Source of the DNA: Thalassospira indica | GTDB taxonomy: Bacteria; Pseudomonadota; Alphaproteobacteria; Rhodospirillales; Thalassospiraceae | Assembly: GCF_003403095.1 (NCBI RefSeq) | Contig: NZ_CP031555.1 | Location: 372,001 to 436,000, forward strand | Length of the DNA: 64,000 nucleotides | Direction: 5' to 3' | Shown: positions 27,417 through 36,116 of the stretch, in pieces | Layout of the letters: the number at the start of each line of letters is the position of its first letter | Numbering within the stretch: position 1 is the first letter of the stretch | Program-made: the position numbers and the translations under genes | The notes under the pieces: model-generated | Told to the model about the DNA's origin: nothing | What the model saw: only the letters and a program-made list of their open reading frames with translations | Databases searched by the model: none

Positions 27417-27783
27417 TGAGATGCTCGATCCTGCCCCAATTTCGAACAATCATCAGATCAAGGCGCAGATCACCCGTATGGCCGATCTTGCCCGCGTAGG
27501 CTTCAAGGGCACGGGCGATGCGGCTTTGTTGCCTTGGGGTAATGGCATGCAGGGCGGTTGCGCGGTCGGTGCGGTTTTTGACCTCGACCGCGACCATGAT
27601 ATTTCCGCGTCTGGCAATGATGTCGATTTCACCGACCGGGCTTTTGTGGCGGATGGCCAGAATGCGATAGCCCTTCAGGCGTAACCAGAATTCACAAAGT
27701 TTTTCCGCCCGGCGTCCGGCCTTTTCCGCCCGCTTGCGGCTTGATGTGTCATCCGGCAAGGGGTGGGATCTGGCCATGGTCAA
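27394..27783 (-). CDS. YraN family protein (UPF0102, nuclease-like fold)
   Basis: The 129-residue protein carries the conserved core AEKLCEFWLRLKGYRILAIRHKSPVGEIDIIARRGNIMVAVEVKNR. The Glu, Asp and VEVK spacing resembles the Holliday-junction resolvase/restriction endonuclease active site; no activity is established in most members. Its start overlaps the rsmI stop by 4 bases. The rsmI-yraN pairing is widely conserved. Confidence 0.9.
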   Translation of the reverse strand: MTMARSHPLPDDTSSRKRAEKAGRRAEKLCEFWLRLKGYRILAIRHKSPVGEIDIIARRGNIMVAVEVKNRTDRATALHAITPRQQSRIARALEAYAGKIGHTGDLRLDLMIVRNWGRIEHLRNAWQVS

Positions 27784-28838
27784 TCCGGGTCCGACTTGGC
27801 CAGTTCAAGGGCACGGTTATAAAGGTCGCGCTTCTTAAGACCGGTTTCACGGGCCAGGATATCGGCGGCATCCTTGGTGCGGTGGGTTTTGATCAGCTCG
27901 CTCAAGCGCGCGTCGATGTCTTCGGCACTTGGTTCGTTTTCGCTGGCATCGGCCGGACCGACAATCACCACGATCTCGCCTTTCGGCGCACCGGCCTCAT
28001 TATAATGCGCCGCCAGATCGGCAAGTGTACCATTGCGGACTTCTTCGAACATTTTGGTCAATTCGCGGGTCACGGCGACTTCGCGTGTGCCGCCCAGCAT
28101 TTCGGCCATATCGGTCAGGCTTGCGGCCAGTCGCTTGGGACTTTCCAGAAAGATCAGGCTGCCCGGGATCGGGGCAAAGCGCGCCAGTTCCTTTTTGCGC
28201 GCCATCGATTTGGGCGGCAGGAAGCCGGCATAAAAGAAATGATCGCTCGGCAGGCCAGACAGGATCAGGGCAACAATCGGTGACGCCGCACCCGGGGCGG
28301 CGGTGACAGTGAACCCTTCTGCCTTGCAGTCGCGTACAAGTTTGTAGCCGGGATCATTGATCAAAGGTGTTCCGGCATCGGAAATAAGGGCAAGGCCCTG
28401 CCCCTTGCCCAGACGGTCCATGATTTCGGGGCGCATTTTGGCTGCGTTATGTTCGTGATAGGCGATTCGCTTGGTTTTCACGCCATATCGCGAAAGCAAT
28501 TTCCCCGACGTTCTGGTGTCTTCACACAGGATGACATCGGCACGTTTGAGGATTTCAAGTGCCCTGAACGTAATATCGCCCAAATTTCCGATTGGAGTAG
28601 CGACAAGATAAAGACCAGCTGAAAGCGGCAAATGGCTTTCATCATGTTTACTTGCACCCTCGCCCGCATTACCCTGCGGACGAAACGACTTATCTGGAGG
28701 TGAGAGTGGGTTGTCCGAAACGTCATCCGTCACAGAATCGGATGCAGAAAGAGGCGCTGCCGTGTCAGGCGTTGTCAGATCGGGATCGGTTTTCGGATCT
28801 ATTTCCGGCTTGGGGCCGGATTGCGCGCCGGACGGCAT
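27780..28838 (-). CDS. rsmI: 16S rRNA 2'-O-methyltransferase RsmI with N-terminal extension
   Basis: RsmI methylates the ribose of C1402 in 16S rRNA. Residues 73 onward are typical: LYLVATPIGNLGDITFRALEILK, EDTRTSGKLL, ISDAGTPLINDPGYKLV, PGAASPIVALILSGLPSDHFFYAGFLPPK, LTKMFEEVRNGT. The first 72 residues are a low-complexity, Pro/Asp/Ser-rich extension without a recognisable domain. The ATG at 28836-28838 has AGGA ten bases upstream. The alternative GTG at 28733 has none. The 5' end overlaps the divergent LpoA-like gene by 133 bases. Confidence 0.92.
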   Translation of the reverse strand: MPSGAQSGPKPEIDPKTDPDLTTPDTAAPLSASDSVTDDVSDNPLSPPDKSFRPQGNAGEGASKHDESHLPLSAGLYLVATPIGNLGDITFRALEILKRADVILCEDTRTSGKLLSRYGVKTKRIAYHEHNAAKMRPEIMDRLGKGQGLALISDAGTPLINDPGYKLVRDCKAEGFTVTAAPGAASPIVALILSGLPSDHFFYAGFLPPKSMARKKELARFAPIPGSLIFLESPKRLAASLTDMAEMLGGTREVAVTRELTKMFEEVRNGTLADLAAHYNEAGAPKGEIVVIVGPADASENEPSAEDIDARLSELIKTHRTKDAADILARETGLKKRDLYNRALELAKSDPD

Positions 28839-30214
28839 CTGTGGTTGTCCTCTCTCTCGGGCTGACCGCTTGTAATGCGACCACGAGTATCACGGACCTT
28901 TTCGGCATGCAACGTGATGGGGCGCCGGTTGAAAGTGCCAATCAGCCAGGCGGCAATACCGTTGATCCGAACAGTGCCCCCAATCAGGGCCTGATCCCCG
29001 ATGCCAGCCCATGGCCAAGCGATGCCGCCCTGCCCGAGGGCGAGGGGGCCGAACTGCCGATGCTTTATAACGACGATGCCGCTATCTATGAAAAGCGGGT
29101 CGCGTTGTTGTTGCCGCTGTCTGGTCAGCACGGCGAGCTTGGCCGGGCGATGCGCCATGCGGCTGAACTTGCCATGTTTGACATTGCAGGTGATGACTTC
29201 ATCCTGATGCCGATCGATACTGCTGGCACCTATCAGGGCGGGCAGAATGCCGCGCGCGAGGCTGTCGATGCCGGTGCCAAGATGATCCTTGGTCCGCTAT
29301 TTGCCGAATCGGTCAGTGGGGCGAGCGAAGTTGCCAAATCGGCGAATGTGCCGGTGGTGGCCTTTTCCAACAATCGTCGGGTGGCGGAAAGCGGGGTTTG
29401 GGTCAATGGTCTGATCCCCGAAGACCAGATCGCCCGGGCGGCTGGCTATGCCACGACGCAAGGGCGTTACCGTTTCGCAGCCCTTCTGCCGCAAAACGAC
29501 TATGGCCGCCAGATCGCAAGCGGATTGAATACCGTTGTCTCGCGCGTCGGCGGGACCCTTGGCCGGGTCGCGTTCTATCAACCCGGTTCGGAAGATTTGC
29601 AGCAAACCATTCGGGACTTTGCCAATTATGACGCGCGGCGTGCGAACCTGCGCACACACAAGGCACAGCTTGAAGCCGATGGCAGTGCCGGGTCCAAACG
29701 CGCGCTAAGGCGTCTTGAAGGTGTCGATACCTTTGGCGAGCTTGATTTTGATGCCCTGATTCTGCCGGCCACTGGTGGTGAATTGCGTCAGGTTTCCTCG
29801 CTTCTGGCCTATTTCGATGTTGATCCATCGGTGGTGCAGTTTATCGGGACGTTTGGCTGGAACGATCCGGGCCTGTTTGCCGAACCGGCGCTTAAGGGCG
29901 GGATCTTTGCCGCCCCTAACCCGGAAAACTGGGAGCTGTTTGCGGCCCGCTTTGAGCGCACCTTTGGCAGTCAGCCGCCCCGCATTTCAAGCCTTGCCTA
30001 TGACAGCACGGCTTTGGCGGCCCTTATGGCGCGTGATGAAAACAATATGAGCCAGCAGACCCTGACCAACCCAAGCGGATTTGTCGGTGTGGACGGTATC
30101 TTCCGTCTGACGCCGGATGGTCAGTCCGAACGTGGCTATGCCATCATGCAAGTCCAGCCCGATGGCGCAAAGGTAATTGCACCCGCCCCGGCAAGCTTCG
30201 ATCAGGTATTCTGA
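28706..30214 (+). CDS. LppC/LpoA-like penicillin-binding protein activator lipoprotein
   Basis: In gammaproteobacteria LpoA activates PBP1A from the outer membrane. This 502-residue protein has a lipobox LGLTAC after a basic, hydrophobic N-terminus. A periplasmic-binding-protein-like domain of the LppC type follows: RVALLLPLSGQHGELGRAMRHAAELAMFDIA, DTAGTYQGGQNAAREAVDAGAKMILGPLF, VPVVAFSNNRRVAESGVWVNGL, QFIGTFGWNDP. GTG 28706 has GGAGG 5 bases upstream and is my chosen start; the frame is open to TTG 28652. The E. coli TPR domain is not seen. It is divergent from and overlaps rsmI. Confidence 0.85.
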   Translation: MGCPKRHPSQNRMQKEALPCQALSDRDRFSDLFPAWGRIARRTASVVVLSLGLTACNATTSITDLFGMQRDGAPVESANQPGGNTVDPNSAPNQGLIPDASPWPSDAALPEGEGAELPMLYNDDAAIYEKRVALLLPLSGQHGELGRAMRHAAELAMFDIAGDDFILMPIDTAGTYQGGQNAAREAVDAGAKMILGPLFAESVSGASEVAKSANVPVVAFSNNRRVAESGVWVNGLIPEDQIARAAGYATTQGRYRFAALLPQNDYGRQIASGLNTVVSRVGGTLGRVAFYQPGSEDLQQTIRDFANYDARRANLRTHKAQLEADGSAGSKRALRRLEGVDTFGELDFDALILPATGGELRQVSSLLAYFDVDPSVVQFIGTFGWNDPGLFAEPALKGGIFAAPNPENWELFAARFERTFGSQPPRISSLAYDSTALAALMARDENNMSQQTLTNPSGFVGVDGIFRLTPDGQSERGYAIMQVQPDGAKVIAPAPASFDQVF

Positions 30215-30243
30215 TCTGGATCTTGTTAACTGCTGAAACTTTT

Positions 30244-30279
30244 AAACGCCTGTCGGATCAAGCCCCGGCAGGCGTTTTG
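30244..30279. terminator. Bidirectional terminator between the LpoA-like gene and nth
   Basis: AACGCCTGTCG (30245-30255) pairs with CGGCAGGCGTT (30266-30276) with one wobble, flanked by AAA and TTT. It overlaps the end region of the convergent nth gene. Confidence 0.75.
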
Positions 30280-30911
30280 TCTTTGTAATTGCACAGATCA
30301 TTGACGATGCAGTCGCCACAGCGCGGCTTGCGCGCCTTGCAGATATAACGCCCATGTAGGATCAGCCAGTGATGGGCATGGGTCATGAAACGGGCCGGGA
30401 CCTTTTTCAGCAGCGCCTTTTCAACCGCCAGAACCGTCTTGCCATTTGCCATGCCGGTGCGATTGCCGAGCCGGAAAATATGGGTATCGACCGCCATGGT
30501 ATGTTCACCCCAGGCGATGTTGCGTACCACATTGGCGGTCTTGCGGCCGACCCCGGGCAGTTCTTCAAGCGCTTCCTGATCGTTGGGGACAATGCCGCCA
30601 TGCTTTTCGACAAGGATTTTGGCCGCTGCCATCACGTTCTTGGCCTTGCCACGATAAAGCCCGATGGTCTTGATGTGCTCGATCAATGCTTCTTCGCCAA
30701 GATCAAGCATGTCTTGCGGGGTTGAGACGATCTGAAACAGTTTTTTGGTCGCCTTGTTCACCCCGACATCTGTCGCCTGTGCCGACAGGGCAACCGCGAC
30801 CAGAAGGGTATAGGGGTTGGTGTAATCCAGTTCCCCTTTCGGTTCCGGATCTGCATCGGACAGACGCTGGAAAAACTCTTCGATGGCGGCTTTGTTCATC
30901 GGGCGGGCCAT
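30258..30911 (-). CDS. nth: Endonuclease III
   Basis: A DNA glycosylase/AP lyase for oxidised pyrimidines in base-excision repair. The 217-residue protein has the helix-hairpin-helix LPGVGRKTANVV with catalytic Lys124, Asp142 in VDTHIFRLGNR (the 18-residue spacing matches E. coli Lys120/Asp138), and the C-terminal [4Fe-4S] cluster C-x6-C-x2-C-x5-C (CKARKPRCGDCIVNDLC). I start at ATG 30911 (MARPMNKAAIEEFF) behind AAGAG. The frame is open 19 codons further upstream without family similarity. Confidence 0.95.
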   Translation of the reverse strand: MARPMNKAAIEEFFQRLSDADPEPKGELDYTNPYTLLVAVALSAQATDVGVNKATKKLFQIVSTPQDMLDLGEEALIEHIKTIGLYRGKAKNVMAAAKILVEKHGGIVPNDQEALEELPGVGRKTANVVRNIAWGEHTMAVDTHIFRLGNRTGMANGKTVLAVEKALLKKVPARFMTHAHHWLILHGRYICKARKPRCGDCIVNDLCNYKDKTPAGA

Positions 30912-31090
30912 GGGCTGCGATCTCTTTTTATGTATCGATGTTTGGGGCGAGGGGTGGCGTTGATGCACATCCCCTGATCCGATTTACGCGTTGCAAACTA
31001 TATAAACTGTGAGGGGTGAAAAATCGAATTTTGATTGCAGCTGTCCTGTGCCCCGGCGCACAATCGGATATCAAGCAACAGGTAATTCAA

Positions 31091-31591
31091 ATGCCAAACG
31101 TGCCGCGTTCCGCAAAACCGATCTTTCGGGTGGATCTGTTTCCGCCGCGATCGCTGTCGCGCCGCGCTGCCCGCAATATTGTGCTGTTTCTGGCTGCGCT
31201 CACCACGACCATCGGGTTTATCTTCTGGTCGGTCGGTGCGTGGCCGGTGATCGGGTTTTTGGGGCTTGATGTTATCTTGCTGTCCCTGGCGTTCTATTTC
31301 AGTTTTCGTTCCGCCCGTCAGGAAGAACGGATAGAACTTGCGCACGGCAACCTTCGGGTGACACGGATTTCGGTACGTGGCGAACGGGAGGAATTTGATT
31401 TTCAGCCTTATTGGCTGCGCGTGGTGTTGGAACGTGGTGAGGATGAACAAGCCGCGCTGTTTTTGCGCACGCACGGCAAAAGTCTGGAAATTGCGCGTTT
31501 TCTGGGCGCAGATGAAAAGGAAAATCTGGCAAACAAGCTTGAGGCCGTCTTGCGCCAAACCCGCTGTAATCCTGCCGATATTCCGATCTGA
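31091..31591 (+). CDS. DUF2244 domain membrane protein
   Basis: A 166-residue protein with two adjacent membrane spans (about residues 28-72) and a C-terminal domain LAHGNLRVTRI...FDFQPYWLRVVLERGED...LFLRTHGKSLEIARFLGADEKENLANKLEAVL. This matches DUF2244, an uncharacterised alphaproteobacterial family. I start at ATG 31091 (MPNVPRSAKPIFRVDLFPPRSL) behind ACAGG; 25 further upstream codons look non-coding. It is 117 bases from the divergent nth gene. Function is unknown. Confidence 0.78.
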   Translation: MPNVPRSAKPIFRVDLFPPRSLSRRAARNIVLFLAALTTTIGFIFWSVGAWPVIGFLGLDVILLSLAFYFSFRSARQEERIELAHGNLRVTRISVRGEREEFDFQPYWLRVVLERGEDEQAALFLRTHGKSLEIARFLGADEKENLANKLEAVLRQTRCNPADIPI

Positions 31592-31927
31592 CGCCCGTGA
31601 TCTGAGTGTTTTGCAACCCGGTTATGACGCAATTGGAAAGCAGGGTTTTGTGCCTCAAAAACCGGCTTTTCTTGCCCATTGCGCCGGTTTATCGGGCCTG
31701 AAATGCGGTTGATCGGATCAAAAATGCGGTTTGAAGGCAAAAAACAGCCAAGATTCCCCACTTTGACCGCTTGCGACTTTGTGGCGACTTTCATATATAG
31801 GTTCGCGGGGTAACGAAGAACCCCCAGAAAAATTACGTGTATTACAACCATTGGTCCCAGGAGGTCCTGCGCGGCGCTTCATTTCGGAGGCTGCGGGACG
31901 GACCGGCCGCTAAAAGAGGAACTTACT
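31592..31927 (+). other. dnaK upstream region and long 5' leader (336 b)
   Basis: The left part is noncoding and AT-rich. A promoter lies at 31770-31800, after which a leader of about 125 bases runs to the dnaK ATG. In the leader, GGTCCTGC and GCGGGACGGACC (about 31863-31902) can fold into a long imperfect hairpin just upstream of the AGAGGA ribosome-binding site. No CIRCE repeat is present. Confidence 0.5.
31770..31800 (+). promoter_or_regulatory. Probable heat-shock promoter of dnaK
   Basis: CTTGCG (31770-31775), a 16-base spacer and CATATATAG (31792-31800) resemble alphaproteobacterial sigma-32 promoters (CTTG ... CCTATAT) and would also serve sigma-70. It is the only promoter-like element ahead of dnaK. 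Confidence 0.55.
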
Positions 31928-33844
31928 ATGGGTAAGATTATTGGTATCGACCTTGGCACCACCAACTCCTGCGTAGCAGTCATGGACGGCAAAGAAGGCC
32001 GTGTGATTGAAAACAGCGAAGGTGCTCGTACCACTCCGTCAATGGTCGCTTTCACCGATGATGGTGAACGCCTTGTCGGTCAGCCGGCGAAACGCCAGGC
32101 AGTCACCAACCCGGAAAACACCCTGTTTGCCATTAAACGTCTGATCGGTCGTCGTTACGGCGATCCGGAAGTCGAAAAGGACAAGGATCTCGTTCCGTAC
32201 AAAATCGTATCGGGCGAAAACGGCGATGCATGGGTTGAAGTCAATGGCGAGAAAATGGCGCCGAGCCAGATCGCAGCCATGGTGCTTCAGAAAATGAAGG
32301 AAACCGCAGAAGCCCATCTGGGTGAGCCGGTAACCGAAGCCGTGATTACCGTTCCGGCATACTTCAACGACTCCCAGCGCCAGGCAACCAAAGACGCCGG
32401 CAAGATTGCGGGTCTTGAAGTCAAACGTATCATCAACGAGCCGACCGCAGCAGCACTTGCTTATGGTCTGGACAAGAAAGACGGTGGCACCGTGGTCGTT
32501 TATGACCTTGGTGGTGGTACCTTTGACGTGTCGGTTCTGGAAATCGGCGATGGCGTTTTCGAAGTTAAATCGACCAACGGTGATACCTTCCTTGGTGGTG
32601 AAGACTTCGACAAACAGATCATCGACTACCTTGCTGACGAGTTCAAAAAAGAACAGCAGATCGACCTGCGCAAGGACCGTCTGGCCCTGCAGCGTTTGAA
32701 AGAAGCTGCTGAGAAAGCCAAAATCGAGCTTTCCTCGTCGATGCAGACCGATGTCAACCTGCCATTCATCACCGCAGACGCATCCGGCCCGAAACACCTC
32801 AACATCAAGCTGTCGCGTGCGAAGCTTGAAGGTCTGGTTGGCGATCTGATCGAACGCACCATGACCCCGTGTAAAGCGGCCCTGAAAGACGCCGGTATCA
32901 CCGCAGGTGAAATCGACGACGTCATTCTGGTCGGCGGCATGACCCGTATGCCGAAGGTTCAGGAACGCGTTAAAGAGTTCTTTGGCCGTGACCCGCACAA
33001 AGGTGTGAACCCGGATGAGGTTGTTGCCCTTGGTGCGGCGATTCAGGGTGGTGTTCTGCAGGGTGACGTCAAAGACGTTCTTCTGCTTGACGTGACCCCG
33101 CTGTCGCTTGGTATCGAGACGCTTGGTGGTGTCTTCACCCGCTTGATCGACCGTAACACCACGATCCCGACCCGCAAGTCGCAGACCTTCTCGACCGCTG
33201 AAGACAATCAGACGGCCGTGACCATCCGCGTCTTCCAGGGTGAACGTGAAATGGCGGCTGACAACAAGATGCTTGGCCAGTTCGATCTGGTTGGTATTCC
33301 GCCGGCACCGCGCGGTGTTCCGCAGATTGAAGTGACCTTTGACATCGACGCCAACGGTATCGTCAACGTGTCTGCCAAAGACAAGGCGACCAACAAGGAA
33401 CAGCAGATCCGTATTCAGGCATCTGGTGGTCTTTCCGATGACGAGATCGAAAACATGGTCAAGGATGCGGAAAGCAACGCCGAAGCTGATAAAAAGCGCA
33501 AGGCCCTTGTCGAAGCCCGCAACCAGGCAGAAGCCATCATCCATGCCACCGAAAAGAACCTTTCGGAACATGGTGACAAGGTTGACGATGCGACCAAGTC
33601 GGAAATCGAAAACGCCCTGTCGGCTTTGAAAGAAGCCAAGGATGGTGAAGATGCCGAAGCCATCACCACCAAGCTGAACGAACTGCAGCAGGCCTCGATG
33701 AAACTTGGCGAAGCCATGTATCAGGCCCAGCAGGAAGAAGCTGGCGCAGGTGACGCGGCGGACGCTGATGCCTCTGCACAGGCCGACGACGGTGTTGTTG
33801 ACGCCGACTTCGAAGAAGTCGATGACAACAAAAAAGACAAGTAA
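31928..33844 (+). CDS. dnaK: Chaperone DnaK (Hsp70)
   Basis: The 638-residue Hsp70 has the ATPase signatures [14 protein letters not shown] (5-18), [17 protein letters not shown] and [14 protein letters not shown]. The interdomain linker [16 protein letters not shown] and a substrate-binding domain are present, and the lid ends in [16 protein letters not shown]. It is full length. AGAGGA lies 7 bases before the ATG. The common arrangement dnaK-dnaJ is kept, but a large hairpin sits in the 104-base gap between them. Confidence 0.98.
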   Translation: MGKIIGIDLGTTNSCVAVMDGKEGRVIENSEGARTTPSMVAFTDDGERLVGQPAKRQAVTNPENTLFAIKRLIGRRYGDPEVEKDKDLVPYKIVSGENGDAWVEVNGEKMAPSQIAAMVLQKMKETAEAHLGEPVTEAVITVPAYFNDSQRQATKDAGKIAGLEVKRIINEPTAAALAYGLDKKDGGTVVVYDLGGGTFDVSVLEIGDGVFEVKSTNGDTFLGGEDFDKQIIDYLADEFKKEQQIDLRKDRLALQRLKEAAEKAKIELSSSMQTDVNLPFITADASGPKHLNIKLSRAKLEGLVGDLIERTMTPCKAALKDAGITAGEIDDVILVGGMTRMPKVQERVKEFFGRDPHKGVNPDEVVALGAAIQGGVLQGDVKDVLLLDVTPLSLGIETLGGVFTRLIDRNTTIPTRKSQTFSTAEDNQTAVTIRVFQGEREMAADNKMLGQFDLVGIPPAPRGVPQIEVTFDIDANGIVNVSAKDKATNKEQQIRIQASGGLSDDEIENMVKDAESNAEADKKRKALVEARNQAEAIIHATEKNLSEHGDKVDDATKSEIENALSALKEAKDGEDAEAITTKLNELQQASMKLGEAMYQAQQEEAGAGDAADADASAQADDGVVDADFEEVDDNKKDK

Positions 33845-33889
33845 GGCGACCGCAGAGGTCGTCTTGAACGACGCCCTGTAAAGAAAAAT

Positions 33890-33928
33890 CGGGCCGTTCC
33901 GGACGCAAGAATTTGCTGGAACGGCCCG
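33890..33928 (+). promoter_or_regulatory. Stem-loop between dnaK and dnaJ
   Basis: CGGGCCGTTCC (33890-33900) pairs perfectly with GGAACGGCCCG (33918-33928), an 11-bp GC-rich stem with a 17-base loop. There is no T-run on the plus strand. The arm ends 20 bases before the dnaJ ATG. It could be a processing or mRNA-stabilising hairpin, or a partial terminator, that sets the DnaK:DnaJ ratio. Confidence 0.6.
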
Positions 33929-33948
33929 ACCGTATTTCGGAGTTACAG

Positions 33949-35094
33949 ATGGCGAAAGAAGATTATTACGAGCTGTTGGGTGTCAGTAAGGATGCCAGTG
34001 CAGCCGAGCTGAAAAGCGCCTATCGCAAGCAAGCGATGAAATACCACCCGGACAAAAATCCGGGCGATACCGAAGCTGAAGTCAAATTCAAACAGGTCAG
34101 CGAAGCTTACGAGGTCCTGAAGGATCAGGACAAGCGCGCGGCCTATGACCGTTTTGGCCATGCTGCCTTTGAACAGGGCGGCCCCGGTGGCGGCGGCTTT
34201 GGTGGTGGCTTCGGCGGTGGATTTGGCGGCGGCGGTTTTGCCGACGTCTTTGACGAGATCTTTGGTGCCATGGGCGGCGGACGCCGCGGTGGTGGCGGAT
34301 CGTCCCGTGGGGCGGATCTGCGCTACAACATGGCGATCACGCTTGAAGAAGCGTTCGAAGGCAAAAAGGCCGAGATTACCATTCCGGGGTCCGTATCGTG
34401 CGACAGCTGTGACGGTACCGGTGCCGAAGCCGGTTCGCAGCCGGTCAATTGTCCGACCTGTAATGGTCACGGCAAGGTCCGCGCGCAGCAGGGCTTCTTT
34501 ACCATTGAACGCACCTGCCCAAGCTGCCATGGCAAAGGCAAGATAATCAAGAACCCGTGCAAATCCTGCCACGGTGTTGGTCGCGTCGAAAAGGAAAAGA
34601 CCCTTCAGGTCACCATTCCGGCCGGTGTCGAGGACGGCACGCGCATTCGCCTGGCGGGCGAGGGCGAGGCAGGCACCAATGGTGCGCCTCCGGGGGATTT
34701 GTATATCTTCCTCGATATCGGGCATCACCGCTTCTTCCAGCGCGAAGGGGCCAACCTGTATTGCCGGATTCCGATCCCGATGGGCAAAGCCGCCCTTGGT
34801 GGCACCATCGAGGTGCCGACCATCGAAGGCACCCGCACCCGGATCAACATCCCGGCAGGTACCCAGTCCGGTCAGCAGCTTCGTCTGCGTGGCAAGGGCA
34901 TGAGCATCCTGCGCTCGCAGGCGCGCGGGGACATGTTTGTCGAAGTCAGCGTCGAAACTCCGGTCAATCTGACAGACCGTCAGAAAGAACTGCTTGAGGA
35001 ATTCGACGAGATTTCGCGCGAACAGGGGTCGAGCCCGGAAAGCGAAGGGTTCTTTTCCAAGATGAAGGAAATCTGGAAAGACCTGACCGACTGA
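33949..35094 (+). CDS. dnaJ: Chaperone DnaJ (Hsp40)
   Basis: The DnaK co-chaperone stimulates ATP hydrolysis and delivers clients. The 381-residue protein has the J domain with HPD (YHPDKNPG, about 33-40), a Gly/Phe-rich region (about 72-115), four CxxCxGxG zinc motifs ([32 protein letters not shown]), and C-terminal beta domains. The ATG at 33949 has GGAG 7 bases upstream; 12 open codons before it belong to the intergenic hairpin. Confidence 0.97.
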   Translation: MAKEDYYELLGVSKDASAAELKSAYRKQAMKYHPDKNPGDTEAEVKFKQVSEAYEVLKDQDKRAAYDRFGHAAFEQGGPGGGGFGGGFGGGFGGGGFADVFDEIFGAMGGGRRGGGGSSRGADLRYNMAITLEEAFEGKKAEITIPGSVSCDSCDGTGAEAGSQPVNCPTCNGHGKVRAQQGFFTIERTCPSCHGKGKIIKNPCKSCHGVGRVEKEKTLQVTIPAGVEDGTRIRLAGEGEAGTNGAPPGDLYIFLDIGHHRFFQREGANLYCRIPIPMGKAALGGTIEVPTIEGTRTRINIPAGTQSGQQLRLRGKGMSILRSQARGDMFVEVSVETPVNLTDRQKELLEEFDEISREQGSSPESEGFFSKMKEIWKDLTD

Positions 35095-35124
35095 TCGGCT
35101 TGCGCTTAAAAGATCAATATCTCA

Positions 35125-35157
35125 AACCCCCGGCCGCTTTGCCGGGGGTTTTGTTTT
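35125..35157 (+). terminator. Terminator of dnaK-dnaJ
   Basis: AACCCCCGGC (35125-35134) pairs with GCCGGGGGTT (35141-35150), followed by TTGTTTT. It lies 31 bases after the dnaJ stop. Confidence 0.9.
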
Positions 35158-35223
35158 GCGCTGTCGGAGCCGTGTGTTAAAGCAATTACGAGTTTGAATT
35201 TGCTTGCCCGGAGGAGACCGGAA

Positions 35224-36024
35224 ATGAAGATCGGGATTGTTGGATGTGCTGGCCGTATGGGGCGGATGTTGGTCAATGAAACGGCCAAGACCAAGGGCTG
35301 TGAAGTCGGGGGTGGTACCGACCTGCCCGGGAGCCCGTTCATCGGCAAGGACGTCACCCTGATCGCCGGTCTGGAAGAAAGCGGCGTTGTCGTCGGCGAT
35401 GATCCCAAAGCACTGTTTGAAGCGGTCGATGCGGTGATCGATTTCACCGCCCCGGCAGCGACCATGAAACACGCGAAACTGGCGGCAGAAACCGGCACCA
35501 TCCTTGTGATCGGCACCACCGGGCTTTCGAACGATCAGAAGGACGAGTTGAAAGTTGCTGGCAAGAAGGCCCCGATCATCTTTGCGCCCAATATGAGTGT
35601 CGGTGTGAACCTTGCCTTCGCATTGGTCGAGAAGGTGGCAAGTATCCTTGATAAGGATGTCGCCGACATCGAAATCGTTGAGATGCACCACAAACACAAG
35701 GTCGATGCGCCGTCGGGTACCGCGCTTGGCTTGGGTGAAGCCGCAGCCAAGGGGCGTGGGGTTAATCTGGATGATGTTGCGGTCCGTTCCCGCGATGGCC
35801 ACACAGGTGCGCGTGAAGACGGCACCATCGGCTTTGCAACACTACGCGGCGGTGACGTGGTTGGTGATCACACGGTTATTTTTGCCTGCGAGGGCGAGCG
35901 GATCGAGATCACCCATAAGGCATCGTCACGCGAAGTCTTTGCCAAGGGCGCGGTTCGCGCCGCTAAATGGGCCGAAGGCAAGGCGCCGGGGCTTTATTCC
36001 ATGCGTGAAGTTTTGGGACTTTAA
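35224..36024 (+). CDS. dapB: 4-hydroxy-tetrahydrodipicolinate reductase
   Basis: Catalyses the NAD(P)H-dependent reduction in the diaminopimelate/lysine pathway. The 266-residue protein has the dinucleotide-binding MKIGIVGCAGRMGRML, DFTAPAATMKHA, VIGTTGLS, FAPNMSVGVNL, the catalytic EMHHKHKVDAPSGTAL (paired His and Lys), and FATLRGGDVVGDHTVIFA. ATG 35224 has GGAGGAG 8 bases upstream. It follows dnaJ, from which it is separated by a terminator. Confidence 0.97.
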   Translation: MKIGIVGCAGRMGRMLVNETAKTKGCEVGGGTDLPGSPFIGKDVTLIAGLEESGVVVGDDPKALFEAVDAVIDFTAPAATMKHAKLAAETGTILVIGTTGLSNDQKDELKVAGKKAPIIFAPNMSVGVNLAFALVEKVASILDKDVADIEIVEMHHKHKVDAPSGTALGLGEAAAKGRGVNLDDVAVRSRDGHTGAREDGTIGFATLRGGDVVGDHTVIFACEGERIEITHKASSREVFAKGAVRAAKWAEGKAPGLYSMREVLGL

Positions 36025-36051
36025 GCGCCCAGAACGTCAAAGCTGATCCGT

Positions 36052-36094
36052 TAAAAAAAAGCCCCCGCTGCAGAGTGTTGCAGCGGGGGCTTTT
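36052..36094. terminator. Bidirectional terminator between dapB and polA
   Basis: GCCCCCGCTGCA (36061-36072) pairs perfectly with TGCAGCGGGGGC (36079-36090). Eight or nine A precede it and TTTT follows it, so it serves both the plus-strand dapB and the minus-strand polA. Confidence 0.92.
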
Positions 36095-36116
36095 GCGTTT
36101 GATATACGCCTAAGTA

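Noticed and set aside
32039..33571. A 510-codon open frame antisense to dnaK.
   Set aside because: dnaK is unmistakable on the other strand; long antisense frames are expected in GC-rich coding DNA. No ribosome-binding site or domain is visible.
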